Shown one piece after another: positions 9,204-17,706 of a stretch of 43,009 nt of DNA. The notes under the pieces are model-generated. The model saw only the letters and a program-made list of their open reading frames with translations, was not told the origin of the DNA and searched no databases. The position numbers and the translations under genes were made by a program. The stretch covers positions 72,876 through 115,884 of the forward strand of contig JABDCX010000001.1 in NCBI GenBank assembly GCA_013287915.1. Reading direction: 5' to 3'. Position 1 is the first letter of the stretch. Each line of letters opens with the position of its first letter. This stretch comes from Chlamydiota bacterium (GTDB lineage: Bacteria; Chlamydiota; Chlamydiia; Chlamydiales; Parachlamydiaceae).

Positions 9204-10694
9204 ATGAAGCTTAGTCAACTGTTAAAAGGCATCCCGGTCAAAGAGGTGAAGGGCTCTAAAGAGCTTGAGATTACCGGCATCTGTTCAAATTCTAAGCTCA
9301 TTGCACCGGGCAATTTATTTGTCGCTCGCAAAGGGATCATGGCCGATGGTTCTCAATACATCCCCGAAGCAATCGCCTCTGGAGCAGTGGCTATCGTCAC
9401 TGATCTGTACGATCCGCTCACACCTAAACACATCACGCAAATAATCCACTCCGATCCCGCTGAGATCGAGGGATTGCTGGCCGCGCACTACTACCAACGT
9501 GCATCCGATGAAATGTACATGGTCGGGCTAACGGGGACAAATGGGAAAACGACGACCTCGTTTTTGATCACACACCTTTTCAACCAAACAGCGGGTCTTT
9601 GTGGATTGATTGGAACGATCGAATACATCATCGGTAAAACGCGCTATAAAGCAACCCGCACAACACCCGATGTGTGTTCGACACATAAGCTGCTGAGAGA
9701 AATGCGTCTGCAAGGGTGCCAGTCGGCTGTTGCAGAGGTGACCTCCCACGCCTTAGATCAAGGGCGCGTCGATCAAGTGGATTTCGACGTCGCGCTCTTC
9801 ACGAACCTCACTTTGGATCATTTGGACTACCATCACACCATGGAAGAGTACGCCAAGGCAAAGCAAAAGCTATTTCTTTCCTTAGACCCGACAAAACGGA
9901 AAATGGGTTTGCCATTTCCCAAAACAGCCATCGTCAACGCCGATTCACCCTGGTCGGATTTCATGTTACAGGGGTGCAAAGCGGAAACGCTCACGTACGG
10001 AATGATGGGCAATCCCGATCTGAAAGCGACAGAGGTCGTCCTCTCCCCTAGCGGCACTCACTTGACGATGACCTATAAAGAGGAGCGGATTTCGGCTTTT
10101 TCCCCCTTTGTCGGGCGGTTTAACGTCTACAATTACTTAGCCGCTGTCGCCGTTGGTTTGGCGCGTCAGCTCCCCTTAAAAACAATTGTAGAAGCTCTTG
10201 CCACAGCCACACCACCCCCAGGCCGACTCGATAAGGTTGATAATCCTCTAGGATTGAAGATCTATGTCGATTTTGCCCACTCGGACGATGCTCTCTTGAA
10301 TGTACTGACTTGCCTGAACGAATTTAAAACAGGGCGGATCATCGTCGTATTTGGGTGTGGAGGGAATCGCGATGCAAGCAAACGGCCAAAAATGGGAAGG
10401 GTGTGTGAAGAGCATGCCGACGTGGTGATCATCACCTCAGACAATCCACGCAATGAATCGCCCGAAGCGATCATCGACGAGATCAAAAAAGGGTTAAAAC
10501 ACCCTGAACGCGCTTGCGTTAAACTCGACAGAAAAGAAGCGATCGAACAGGCGATCTCGATCGCCACTCCAGACGATTTGATCCTGATTGCTGGCAAAGG
10601 GCATGAGACTTATCAGATCTTTGGCCATAAAACGATCGAATTTGACGACAAACAAGTCGCTCTGGAATTGTGTCAGAACAGAGTGTTTGCCTAA
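9204..10694 (+). CDS. murE: UDP-MurNAc-tripeptide synthetase MurE (meso-DAP adding)
   Basis: Cytosolic ligase that adds the third stem-peptide residue to UDP-MurNAc-L-Ala-D-Glu with ATP. It has 496 residues. The ATP-binding P-loop GTNGKTTT is at 111-118; the Mur ligase central and C-terminal domains follow, with FGCGGNRDASKRPKMG. The specificity motif reads DNPR (413-416), the signature of meso-diaminopimelate enzymes rather than lysine ones. It starts 15 bp after ftsI, and amiA follows after 11 bp, so all five genes are likely one transcript. Confidence 0.96.
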   Translation: MKLSQLLKGIPVKEVKGSKELEITGICSNSKLIAPGNLFVARKGIMADGSQYIPEAIASGAVAIVTDLYDPLTPKHITQIIHSDPAEIEGLLAAHYYQRASDEMYMVGLTGTNGKTTTSFLITHLFNQTAGLCGLIGTIEYIIGKTRYKATRTTPDVCSTHKLLREMRLQGCQSAVAEVTSHALDQGRVDQVDFDVALFTNLTLDHLDYHHTMEEYAKAKQKLFLSLDPTKRKMGLPFPKTAIVNADSPWSDFMLQGCKAETLTYGMMGNPDLKATEVVLSPSGTHLTMTYKEERISAFSPFVGRFNVYNYLAAVAVGLARQLPLKTIVEALATATPPPGRLDKVDNPLGLKIYVDFAHSDDALLNVLTCLNEFKTGRIIVVFGCGGNRDASKRPKMGRVCEEHADVVIITSDNPRNESPEAIIDEIKKGLKHPERACVKLDRKEAIEQAISIATPDDLILIAGKGHETYQIFGHKTIEFDDKQVALELCQNRVFA

Positions 10695-10705
10695 GGAAAA
10701 CTGCC

Positions 10706-11455
10706 GTGAACAAATTTCTCCTTTCGCCTTTATTTTTTTTATTTCTCTGCTGCTGGGGTTGTTCTCCTCGTTACACCCCCCCTCAATATGAGCAGCCAAA
10801 ACGGCGCCTTGCTCCCGCTTCTCCCAATCAAACTCCCGACATGGTTGACCTCAATCGCACAGGGTGGTCGAGCGGAAAAAACATCATTGTGCTCGATCCG
10901 GGGCACGGAGGGGATGATTATGGAACCAATTCGAACGGCAATCCGAAATTTTATGAAAAATACTTAAACCTTTCCACTACACTCATTGTGAAAGCATTTT
11001 TAGAGCAAAAAGGGTACACCGTCCGCCTAACGCGGACAAACGATACCTTTATCCCCCTCGACGAGAGAGCAGAGTTTGCCAATCGACTCGGCGCGCAACT
11101 CTTTGTCAGCATCCACTATAACTCTGCCCCGAGCAAAGATGCCGAAGGGTTGGAAGTCTTTTATTACCTAGACAAGGAAAATGCGACTCGCACCGAAGAA
11201 TCGAAGCGGTTAGCCAAGTGTGCGCTCGAGCAGATCATTCATCAAACGGGGGTCAAATCGCGTGGTGTCAAGCAAGCCAACTTTGCTGTGATCCGCAAAA
11301 CCGACATGCCTGCCATTCTCATCGAAGGGGGCTTCTTGACGAATGAGAAAGAAATGGAAAAGATCAAGACCAGCGCCTACCAAAAGCAGCTTGCTCAAGG
11401 AATAACCCACGGCATTACTGACTATCTAGCTAGAGCCCCATTGCTGAAAAAATAA
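10706..11455 (+). CDS. amiA: N-acetylmuramoyl-L-alanine amidase, Amidase_3 family
   Basis: Zinc amidase that splits the MurNAc-L-Ala bond of peptidoglycan. I chose GTG 10706, preceded by AAGGAAA, giving 249 residues with a hydrophobic signal (FLLSPLFFLFLCCWGCS) whose cysteines may make it a lipoprotein, although the lipobox is imperfect. Zinc and catalytic motifs are present: LDPGHGG (His), FYEKYLNL (Glu), VSIHYNSAP (His) and ILIEGGFLTNEKE (Glu). The position matches CT268. Chlamydial AmiA is reported to remodel septal peptidoglycan. Its stop codon directly abuts the tRNA-Arg gene on the other strand. Confidence 0.93.
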   Translation: MNKFLLSPLFFLFLCCWGCSPRYTPPQYEQPKRRLAPASPNQTPDMVDLNRTGWSSGKNIIVLDPGHGGDDYGTNSNGNPKFYEKYLNLSTTLIVKAFLEQKGYTVRLTRTNDTFIPLDERAEFANRLGAQLFVSIHYNSAPSKDAEGLEVFYYLDKENATRTEESKRLAKCALEQIIHQTGVKSRGVKQANFAVIRKTDMPAILIEGGFLTNEKEMEKIKTSAYQKQLAQGITHGITDYLARAPLLKK

Positions 11456-11529
11456 CGTCCTCGGCGCGACTCGAACGCGCGGCCTGTTGCTTAGGAGGCA
11501 ACCGCTCTATCCACCTGAGCTACGAGAAC
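11456..11529 (-). tRNA. tRNA-Arg (anticodon CCU)
   Basis: Read on the minus strand the 74-nt sequence folds as a cloverleaf: acceptor GTTCTCG pairs with CGAGGAC (one G-U), a D-arm with GCTC/GAGC, anticodon stem GTTGC/GCAAC around loop CTCCTAA (anticodon CCT), and a T-arm GCGCG-TTCGAGT-CGCGC. The discriminator base is G and no CCA is encoded. It decodes AGG. Its 3' end touches the amiA stop codon, and its 5' 23 bases overlap the end of the sirtuin-like gene on the same strand. Confidence 0.95.
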
Positions 11530-12541
11530 ATATGATTTTTTCTGCCAACGCGGGGAGCAGTTGCTGCAAATCGACTTGAATCAGGAAATCATCATCGCCA
11601 AGATAGGAGGGCTGAGCCAAATCGATCGCAATGATCCTCCCATTGGGGTTATGCCTTTTATACCACCCTAAAAATCCCTTATCGTCGTAACTCAATCCCA
11701 CGCAAATGACATAATCGATCGCACGCAATTGGTCGCTTCCTACTTCTTTTCGCAATTGTTCCGCTTTGACGCGATACGGGACGATTCCCGTATATTCGTG
11801 GAGCAAATCGATATTTTCCGTCACGATCTTCGTATTTTTGAAAAAAGCCAATTGCTTAAGAGCCTCGTGTGCTTTTGAGGGATGGCCATAAAAGCAGGCA
11901 TTGTAAAAATGACCGATTTTTTCATTGAATTCTTCTGGATCATCCATCACTTGTTTCAAAAAGAATATCCCTGTAATCCCTTTCTTAAGTCCAATGAGCC
12001 GCTCTAACTGCGCCATAGAAGGGATGCCAGCAGCAATCGAAATACCCGCACCTGTGTAAAATAACACGTTGTGTTCCGTGATCAGGGTTGCCAACGCTTC
12101 TGCATCGATCAGGTGGGGAGTGGCTTGCTCATATTGGCGCCGTTCATCCACCAGGTAAGAAGGGGTATTTGGGCCCACAGCCTTCTCTGGCTTTCGCGGT
12201 TGCTGCCAAACAGGATTCCCCTGTGTCCGTTCATATGAAAACAAAGAGTATTTTTTCTTCTCTTCCCCGTCCGCATCAAATGTGTGTTCGATGTACCCAA
12301 AACGGTACCGGGGCGGCTTATCGTAGAATATTTCCAGGTAGATCTCATTCCTTTTTCGAATGAAATGAAACAACGCATCCCCATCGAATTGCCAAAACAT
12401 CTCGACCGATTGATCCTCCACCTGTTTCATCAGCTCGTCGTGAGAAATTGTCTCGGGATGAAAGAAAAAATTCCCCCTCAACTCATCCACACCACAAACG
12501 AGTATGAGAAAAGTCATGAAAGTCAAAACAACTCGGGCCAT
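11507..12541 (-). CDS. Sirtuin-like (SIR2-fold) protein with N-terminal hydrophobic signal, degenerate active site
   Basis: A 344-residue protein. Sirtuin NAD-binding motifs are clear: GAGIS at 164-168 followed by AAGIP, and TENIDLLHEYTG at 241-252; ICVGLS (279-284), GRIIAIDL and the C-terminal VDLQQLLPAL fit the rest of the Rossmann fold. Two hallmarks are missing: the catalytic His that normally follows (E/V-L-H-G) is absent in IVPYRVKAEQ, and there is no CxxC zinc module. The first about 150 residues are unlike sirtuins and begin with a hydrophobic stretch (LTFMTFLILVCG). ATG 12541 has GGAGA 9 bases upstream; ATG 12559 is an alternative. The stop codon lies inside tRNA-Arg. NAD binding is likely; deacetylase activity is doubtful. 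Confidence 0.75.
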   Translation of the reverse strand: MARVVLTFMTFLILVCGVDELRGNFFFHPETISHDELMKQVEDQSVEMFWQFDGDALFHFIRKRNEIYLEIFYDKPPRYRFGYIEHTFDADGEEKKKYSLFSYERTQGNPVWQQPRKPEKAVGPNTPSYLVDERRQYEQATPHLIDAEALATLITEHNVLFYTGAGISIAAGIPSMAQLERLIGLKKGITGIFFLKQVMDDPEEFNEKIGHFYNACFYGHPSKAHEALKQLAFFKNTKIVTENIDLLHEYTGIVPYRVKAEQLRKEVGSDQLRAIDYVICVGLSYDDKGFLGWYKRHNPNGRIIAIDLAQPSYLGDDDFLIQVDLQQLLPALAEKIICSRSSGG

Positions 12542-12691
12542 AAAAAAATGTCTCCACATTGACGGTACGAGCGAAAAAGGATAACACACCTAACCTCGCC
12601 TGTCAAATGGTGCCAATTTTCTCATTTTGCTAGACAAACTGGAGCATTTTGAACTATCTTGCTTAGGAATTTTCTAAAGGCGGTAAAGACG

Positions 12692-13735
12692 ATGTATAAA
12701 TTTTTCATTTTATTAATAATCAGTACGTTAACAGGAAAACTCGCGGGAGCTGAAGTGCTCGGCATTGGCGCTCCGATCATCGATCTGATCCTTCACGTCG
12801 ACGATGATTTCCTAGAAGAACACATCCCTGGCGCCAAAGGGGGCGGATGCCGCCCTGGGTGGGATCGGTTCTGTAAGATTTTACAAGAAGCTCCAGGAGA
12901 CGGCCCCCTCCTGGCCACAGGAGGCAGCTGTTCCAACACGATTAAGGGATTAGCCTCCCTTGGCGTTTCCACTTCCCTTCTTGGCAAGCGAGGAAACGAT
13001 GCCATGGGGGAATTTTTTGTGAATAAAATTACCCCGCTTGGGATCGAACCCCATTTACTGCTCAGCGAAACCCCAAACGCACAGGTGATGTGCCTGGTCA
13101 CACCCGATAAAAATCGCACTTTTGTCGTTTTTCCAGGTGCAGGCGATGAGATCTCTCGCGAAGACCTCTCTGATCACTTCTTTGACGGGATTCGCCACCT
13201 TCATGTCGACGGGTACATGCTCCATAACGGACCTCTTATCGAAGAGGCGATGAAGCGTGCGAAAGAGCGAGGTGCAACTGTTTCCTTCGATCTCGCCACC
13301 TTCCATATAGTGAGGCAATTTCACGAGCGGATCTTATCGCTGCTGAAAAACTACGTCGACATCGTCTTTGCCAACCAAGATGAGGCTAAGGCGCTAGTCG
13401 GAGCCATAGATGAAAAAGCGTGCCAGCTGATGCTAGCCTATTGCCCTACCGTTGTGATCCTCGCTGGTGCTGAAGGGTGCATCGTAGGAACGGAAGAAGA
13501 GATCCTAAAAGAACCAACCATCCAAGTCACTGTCGTCGATACAACAGGAGCTGGCGATCTCTTTGCCAGCGGCTTTCTGTTCGGGTACTTAAACGGCGAG
13601 CCACTCCGGCAGTGTGCGCGTCTTGGCAACCTCCTCGGCACCACAGTCGTCACGGTCAATGGCGCTGAGATCCCTCCCCACAAGTGGGAGATGATCCGCT
13701 GGCACCTAAGGGACGACAGGGACAAGGGACTCTAG
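12692..13735 (+). CDS. PfkB-family (ribokinase/adenosine kinase-like) sugar or nucleoside kinase with signal-like N-terminus
   Basis: 347 residues. PfkB signatures are complete: GIGAPIIDL at 24-32, GGSCSNT at 77-83, RGNDAMG near 100, NRTF at 141-144, and the catalytic DTTGAGD at 283-289. Overall it is closest to the adenosine kinase/ribokinase-like group; the substrate cannot be told. Unusually, the fold is preceded by a hydrophobic segment (residues 1-20, MYKFFILLIISTLTGKLAGA) resembling a cleavable signal ending AGA. An internal GTG at residue 22 with a GGGAG-type site would make a purely cytosolic enzyme, so export is uncertain. It is divergent from the sirtuin-like gene. Its 3' end forms one arm of a terminator hairpin. 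Confidence 0.85.
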   Translation: MYKFFILLIISTLTGKLAGAEVLGIGAPIIDLILHVDDDFLEEHIPGAKGGGCRPGWDRFCKILQEAPGDGPLLATGGSCSNTIKGLASLGVSTSLLGKRGNDAMGEFFVNKITPLGIEPHLLLSETPNAQVMCLVTPDKNRTFVVFPGAGDEISREDLSDHFFDGIRHLHVDGYMLHNGPLIEEAMKRAKERGATVSFDLATFHIVRQFHERILSLLKNYVDIVFANQDEAKALVGAIDEKACQLMLAYCPTVVILAGAEGCIVGTEEEILKEPTIQVTVVDTTGAGDLFASGFLFGYLNGEPLRQCARLGNLLGTTVVTVNGAEIPPHKWEMIRWHLRDDRDKGL

Positions 13736-13752
13736 GGTCCCTGTCCCTTTAT
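13718..13752 (+). terminator. Rho-independent-type terminator overlapping the kinase stop codon
   Basis: AGGGACAAGGGAC pairs with GTCCCTGTCCCT with one bulged A, followed by TTTATTT. The left arm lies within the last codons of the kinase gene and the TAG stop (13733-13735) lies at the loop. Confidence 0.6.
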
Positions 13753-13769
13753 TTGCAAAATAATTAAAA

Positions 13770-13804
13770 ATTAAACTATAATTAAACTAAAACAATAGTT
13801 TAAT
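13770..13804 (+). promoter_or_regulatory. AT-rich direct and inverted repeats touching the CHLPS-like start codon
   Basis: ATTAAACTA occurs twice head-to-tail (from 13770 and 13781), and ATTAAACTAT (13770-13779) is perfectly inverted as ATAGTTTAAT (13795-13804), ending one base before the ATG. No Shine-Dalgarno sequence is visible here. It may be an operator or a leader hairpin that controls translation; this is inference from the repeats only. Confidence 0.35.
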
Positions 13805-13805
13805 T

Positions 13806-16559
13806 ATGAGCGGAATTACTCCAAGTAAAAAACCTGAACCAACGCCCCATCACTCTTACCGGGTCGAGCCGGCAAAAACTTCCTATTTCAATCGGTTTGC
13901 TCCCTTGGCAAAAGAGATGTTGGCAAATGCGAAACTCTACCACTTTTATCCACAAAGCACTCTTGCCAATTTTAAGCGAAAAATTTTTAAAGTGTTTGAA
14001 GGGGTCGTTAACGCTTTAACAATTATATCAGGTTCTCGAAAGCGTTGGGACCAGAACCGACTGCTCCAGGGAAAACACGTAGACTTCCACCTCATGGGAG
14101 CAGAACACGTCCAAATCACGAGCAAAACGGGGGACCTCGTCGATGCTCACTATTTAGCCGCCGATTCCCTTCTCAAAAAACTCGAAGAGCTCGGGGGGAA
14201 GAAAAAATGCCTGCGCATCGAACGTGCAGATAAGCCACAAGCCTCCACTCCCCCTTTTCCCGCATTTGTATTCAAAAAGCCTCCCGCGGATTTTAACCTT
14301 GTCGTTAAAACGCTCCGCCAATGTGGGCTAGACAACTCTGGTTGGGATTACATCAAAAACGAAGACACTCTCTACTTATGCCGCAAAAAGGATGCCTTCT
14401 CACTTTCTCGCATCAATTTTCATTCAAAAACAAATCCCACCCAAATCGTCGAAATGGCAACACCTTCCACAAAGCAAGGCGAGACGGCAAGTACCGTGCT
14501 CCTGAGCAACCCCCAAAGAAGTATCTATGAAAACGAGCTAGAAAAAACGCTAACCTATGCTTTAGAGGGGCTGAATGTCATGCTCTACAACCCTCCCGGA
14601 AAAGGACTGAGCACGGGTTTGCCAGACAGAGATAACATCAACGCCTCGATCGAGGCTGCGTATGACTTTATCTCTAAAGTGAAACGGACAAAAGATGACC
14701 AGATCTTAGCACAGGGAACCTGTTTTGGGGCAGCACCCACCGCTTGGTTAGGAGCTCAACACCCAAAAATCAACCTGTTCCTCGATCAAAGTCCCGCTAA
14801 TTTTGTGGATGCAGCCAATTACATGTTTGAGGAGGAGAAAAGAAACATCACCGACCAATTAGAGGAAATGAAACATAAAGCAGAAGTGCCAAAAAAAGCC
14901 GACATCGCTTCCCCAGAAGAGGGTGATGAAGAGGAACCAGAAGATACAGTCCCCCTCCTGCAAAAAGCACCGCAACCCCAACAGCCGCTCCAATCCCGTT
15001 TAAGAAATGATCTCCTCTCCTGGTCCATCAGCATGATCGCCACCAATCTCTCCATAAGCTCGTTAGCGAAAACCTTCTTGTCCGGTTACGATATCCCTGA
15101 ACTATTACAAAGCAATCGTGGCAACACACTATTCAATTTAAACGTCAAATCGAGCAGAGGAGAAGGCGGAGACGATGTTGTCCCACCCGAACATCCAGAA
15201 ATGATGCTCGATGCGTTAGCCGACACCGAGGGAAGACAAGTCCGATTTGCTTTCAATCCAGGTGGTACACACACTTCTGAATGGTGGACAAGTGCAGAAT
15301 CAACAGATGCCGTGATCGGGTTTTTAGAAAATACGGGGTTGATCCCAAAAATGGGTGCTGCATTTCAGCAGGGGGAAACTTCCCCTCCAGCCGCACGAGC
15401 AGAAACAACGAAAATGGCGACTCTTAAAGACCTCTTTGCAATAGATGCAAAAATCGAAAGATTAACCCAAGCAAAAGGAACTGCCCGAGCAGAGGAAGTT
15501 AAAGCCAGAGTGACTCTTTTAATGAAACAAGTGGAGAGGGACAAAAAAGGGATATTCGCTCGCCAAAACGACCTCGCTGAGCAATACGAAAATGCAAAGA
15601 AATTGAAAGAAATCTATGAGATTTCAAAACAGATCAGAAGCACTCTTCTTCCTAAAGGAACTTCAAAAGCGCACCGCGCCTTTATCGCCTCAATAGATGG
15701 ACTGTCCCTGTTTGGAAGACCAACTCTGCTAAAAGCTTTGCACCGGATCCTCAATCACCTCCATGAAGGAAACCTCGACAAAATTTCCGAGAGTGATCTT
15801 GCGTTTGCTCAAGAGAATCTACCCAAACTCCGCGACTTTTTCCGAGAACATCCTGACTTGTACCCAGCCAAAAGCAGCACCCCCCCTGAAGAGTGGGATC
15901 AAGCAATCGGTCTTCTTAAATCACTGGCTCACGAACGGCTCATGGCTCAAAAAATCACATTCACCATGCCAGCGTTTCACTCTAAGGTTTTTCAAGAACT
16001 CATGAAAGATCAGATCCCTCAAACAGACGATACACAACAAATCTTCGATCACGTCATCTCTTCTTTTGGGAGCGATCTCGCCAAGACGAAACAGCAGTTT
16101 ACTCAAGAGGAATTTCTCAATCTCGTCAACGCTGCTGTGATGCAAGTGAAAAGGATCTACCTCCTTTCACAATGCGCTAAAACCCCTCTTCAAACGACTG
16201 TACAAGTTCAAGCGCTCCCACCTTCCGATCTAGAGCACGAGCAAGCCCGTAGCATCCTCATGCACATGGATACTCTTTCCTCTTTTATGCATGCGATTTG
16301 TATCGCAGGGGAATCGGCCCTTGGCAAAGCCTACCAGGGAGATATCGATAAACTCGCCTCTGCACGGCAAAGGGTAGGGGTTTTAATCGCTTCCATAGAA
16401 CCCCGTTTTCCTGAGATGTTGCAAGAAGCCATGAAAGAAGCCCAAAGGTTACAGGATGAATTTCCACACGGCGAAGATGAGTTAAACGGTTTCATCAGAG
16501 CCTTGCACTATTACATCCCTCTTCCCCCCTCCACCCCAGATTCTTGGGAAAAATTCTGA
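13806..16559 (+). CDS. CHLPS/DUF818-like alpha/beta-hydrolase-fold protein with long helical C-terminal region
   Basis: A 917-residue protein with no obvious signal peptide. Residues about 250-340 look like the alpha/beta-hydrolase core of the chlamydia-specific CHLPS (DUF818) family: NVMLYNPPGKGLSTG (from about 257) corresponds to the oxyanion strand-turn, and ILAQGTCFGAAPTAWLG to the nucleophile elbow, where Cys306 replaces the usual Ser of G-x-S-x-G. FNPGGTHTSEWW near residue 480 may carry the catalytic His. A charged linker (about 345-390) separates two halves, and residues about 540-900 are mostly helical with probable coiled-coils. Enzyme activity is unknown. Its size, lineage restriction and lack of a signal would suit a type III-secreted effector, but that is inference. 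Confidence 0.6.
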   Translation: MSGITPSKKPEPTPHHSYRVEPAKTSYFNRFAPLAKEMLANAKLYHFYPQSTLANFKRKIFKVFEGVVNALTIISGSRKRWDQNRLLQGKHVDFHLMGAEHVQITSKTGDLVDAHYLAADSLLKKLEELGGKKKCLRIERADKPQASTPPFPAFVFKKPPADFNLVVKTLRQCGLDNSGWDYIKNEDTLYLCRKKDAFSLSRINFHSKTNPTQIVEMATPSTKQGETASTVLLSNPQRSIYENELEKTLTYALEGLNVMLYNPPGKGLSTGLPDRDNINASIEAAYDFISKVKRTKDDQILAQGTCFGAAPTAWLGAQHPKINLFLDQSPANFVDAANYMFEEEKRNITDQLEEMKHKAEVPKKADIASPEEGDEEEPEDTVPLLQKAPQPQQPLQSRLRNDLLSWSISMIATNLSISSLAKTFLSGYDIPELLQSNRGNTLFNLNVKSSRGEGGDDVVPPEHPEMMLDALADTEGRQVRFAFNPGGTHTSEWWTSAESTDAVIGFLENTGLIPKMGAAFQQGETSPPAARAETTKMATLKDLFAIDAKIERLTQAKGTARAEEVKARVTLLMKQVERDKKGIFARQNDLAEQYENAKKLKEIYEISKQIRSTLLPKGTSKAHRAFIASIDGLSLFGRPTLLKALHRILNHLHEGNLDKISESDLAFAQENLPKLRDFFREHPDLYPAKSSTPPEEWDQAIGLLKSLAHERLMAQKITFTMPAFHSKVFQELMKDQIPQTDDTQQIFDHVISSFGSDLAKTKQQFTQEEFLNLVNAAVMQVKRIYLLSQCAKTPLQTTVQVQALPPSDLEHEQARSILMHMDTLSSFMHAICIAGESALGKAYQGDIDKLASARQRVGVLIASIEPRFPEMLQEAMKEAQRLQDEFPHGEDELNGFIRALHYYIPLPPSTPDSWEKF

Positions 16560-16588
16560 TTGATTGCCGCCCTCCGCAACAGTATAGT
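16560..16588 (+). promoter_or_regulatory. Putative promoter for the MOMP-like gene
   Basis: TTGATT (16560-16565) and TATAGT (16583-16588) are spaced by exactly 17 bases and followed by a CAGGA ribosome-binding site before ATG 16611. The -10 hexamer is the same as that proposed for rsmH. Confidence 0.45.
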
Positions 16589-16610
16589 GAAAATTTAATC
16601 AGGATTTACG

Positions 16611-17615
16611 ATGTGTGTGCAACGCTTCATTTTTCTCGCAGCTCTCTGTTTTCCCATGGCAGCTCACTGTTTATGCGAGATGGATTGTTCTGCCCTATGC
16701 GACGAAGTGGTTGTCGAATCCACCACCCACTTTCCGGGCGGTCCCTTTGTCGAAGCGTCCTTCATCTACTGGCAGCCCGCTTTTGGGGACTACCCGGTGG
16801 CAGCTCTTTTTCATGAGATTGGCACGACAGGAGACCGGGAATCTGTCGACGTCCAAGGCCTCCACTTTCCGTTTGCACCCGGATTTCAACTAGGAGTGGG
16901 CTACGACCTGCCGTGTTGGGCGCTCGACCTCTTCGTCAACTGGACCTGGCTCCGTTCAAACCCACATCGGACCGTAGTTTCCGACTCCCAAAACATTGTC
17001 CTAAATCTCTTTCAAGATGCCCCTAAACTCTTTGCCTCCGAAGCGGACTCCACAGGACACATCGAATTAAACTGTTGTGATGTCGAGTTTGGAAAAACAT
17101 TTTGTGCTCCATGCAATGGTTTCATCCGCCTTTTTGCGGGACTAAAAGCGATCTGGTTGAACTATGATTTCAACACAGCCTTCTTGAATCCCACAAATGG
17201 GAGCGACTTGCCGTATGCGAACCTCAACAACGCATCAAAAGACCAGATCTGGGGAATCGGGCCGCGCATCGGCTTCAACACACAGTGGTGCTTGGGCACT
17301 GAACAGCTTACTTTACTGCTCAACGGAGCTGCAGCGCTGCTCTGGGAAAAATTTTCTCCTACAGTTTCCAGCACCTACACGCTCAATGGCGATCCACACG
17401 GCGGGATCGAACACGCTCACATCAAAGAGATCAACCCCGTTGTGGAATTTTTTGTGGGTTTGAACTACGCCTGCTATTTGAATGGGGCCCACGCTCAAGC
17501 CACGATCGGATACGAAATGCAATACTGGGCCGACCAGCTCCATAACACCTTCATTAACTCAAATGAACCGTTGACTCTGCAAGGATTGACGGTGACTCTA
17601 GCGCTTAGCTTCTAA
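16611..17615 (+). CDS. MOMP-like cysteine-rich outer-membrane porin
   Basis: 334 residues with an N-terminal signal (FIFLAALCFPMAAHC) followed by a cysteine cluster (CLCEMDCSALC). The body shows amphipathic beta-strands and the family pattern FVEASFIYWQP, FQLGVGYDLPCWALDLFVNWTWL, FGKTFCAPCNGFIRLFAGLKAIWLNY and a terminal aromatic (LALSF), as expected of an outer-membrane barrel. This is the expanded MOMP-like/Lpg1974-type porin family of environmental chlamydiae. About 14 cysteines suggest disulfide crosslinking in the envelope, which takes the mechanical role of peptidoglycan in elementary bodies. It lies between the CHLPS-like gene and the autotransporter on the same strand, with its own likely promoter. 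A paralogue is at 31666-32631. Confidence 0.85.
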   Translation: MCVQRFIFLAALCFPMAAHCLCEMDCSALCDEVVVESTTHFPGGPFVEASFIYWQPAFGDYPVAALFHEIGTTGDRESVDVQGLHFPFAPGFQLGVGYDLPCWALDLFVNWTWLRSNPHRTVVSDSQNIVLNLFQDAPKLFASEADSTGHIELNCCDVEFGKTFCAPCNGFIRLFAGLKAIWLNYDFNTAFLNPTNGSDLPYANLNNASKDQIWGIGPRIGFNTQWCLGTEQLTLLLNGAAALLWEKFSPTVSSTYTLNGDPHGGIEHAHIKEINPVVEFFVGLNYACYLNGAHAQATIGYEMQYWADQLHNTFINSNEPLTLQGLTVTLALSF

Positions 17616-17706
17616 TAGGTTTCACTTTGATTCTCTGTTCATAACAGAACTTCCGCTAAAAGTGCGCTTCTTAGTATATGACAATTATATTTTCAAAGGA
17701 GCGTGC

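Noticed and set aside
17625-17655. Hairpin TTCTCTGTT/AACAGAA between the porin and autotransporter as a terminator
   Set aside because: The stem is short and no T-run follows; support is too weak to list as a feature.
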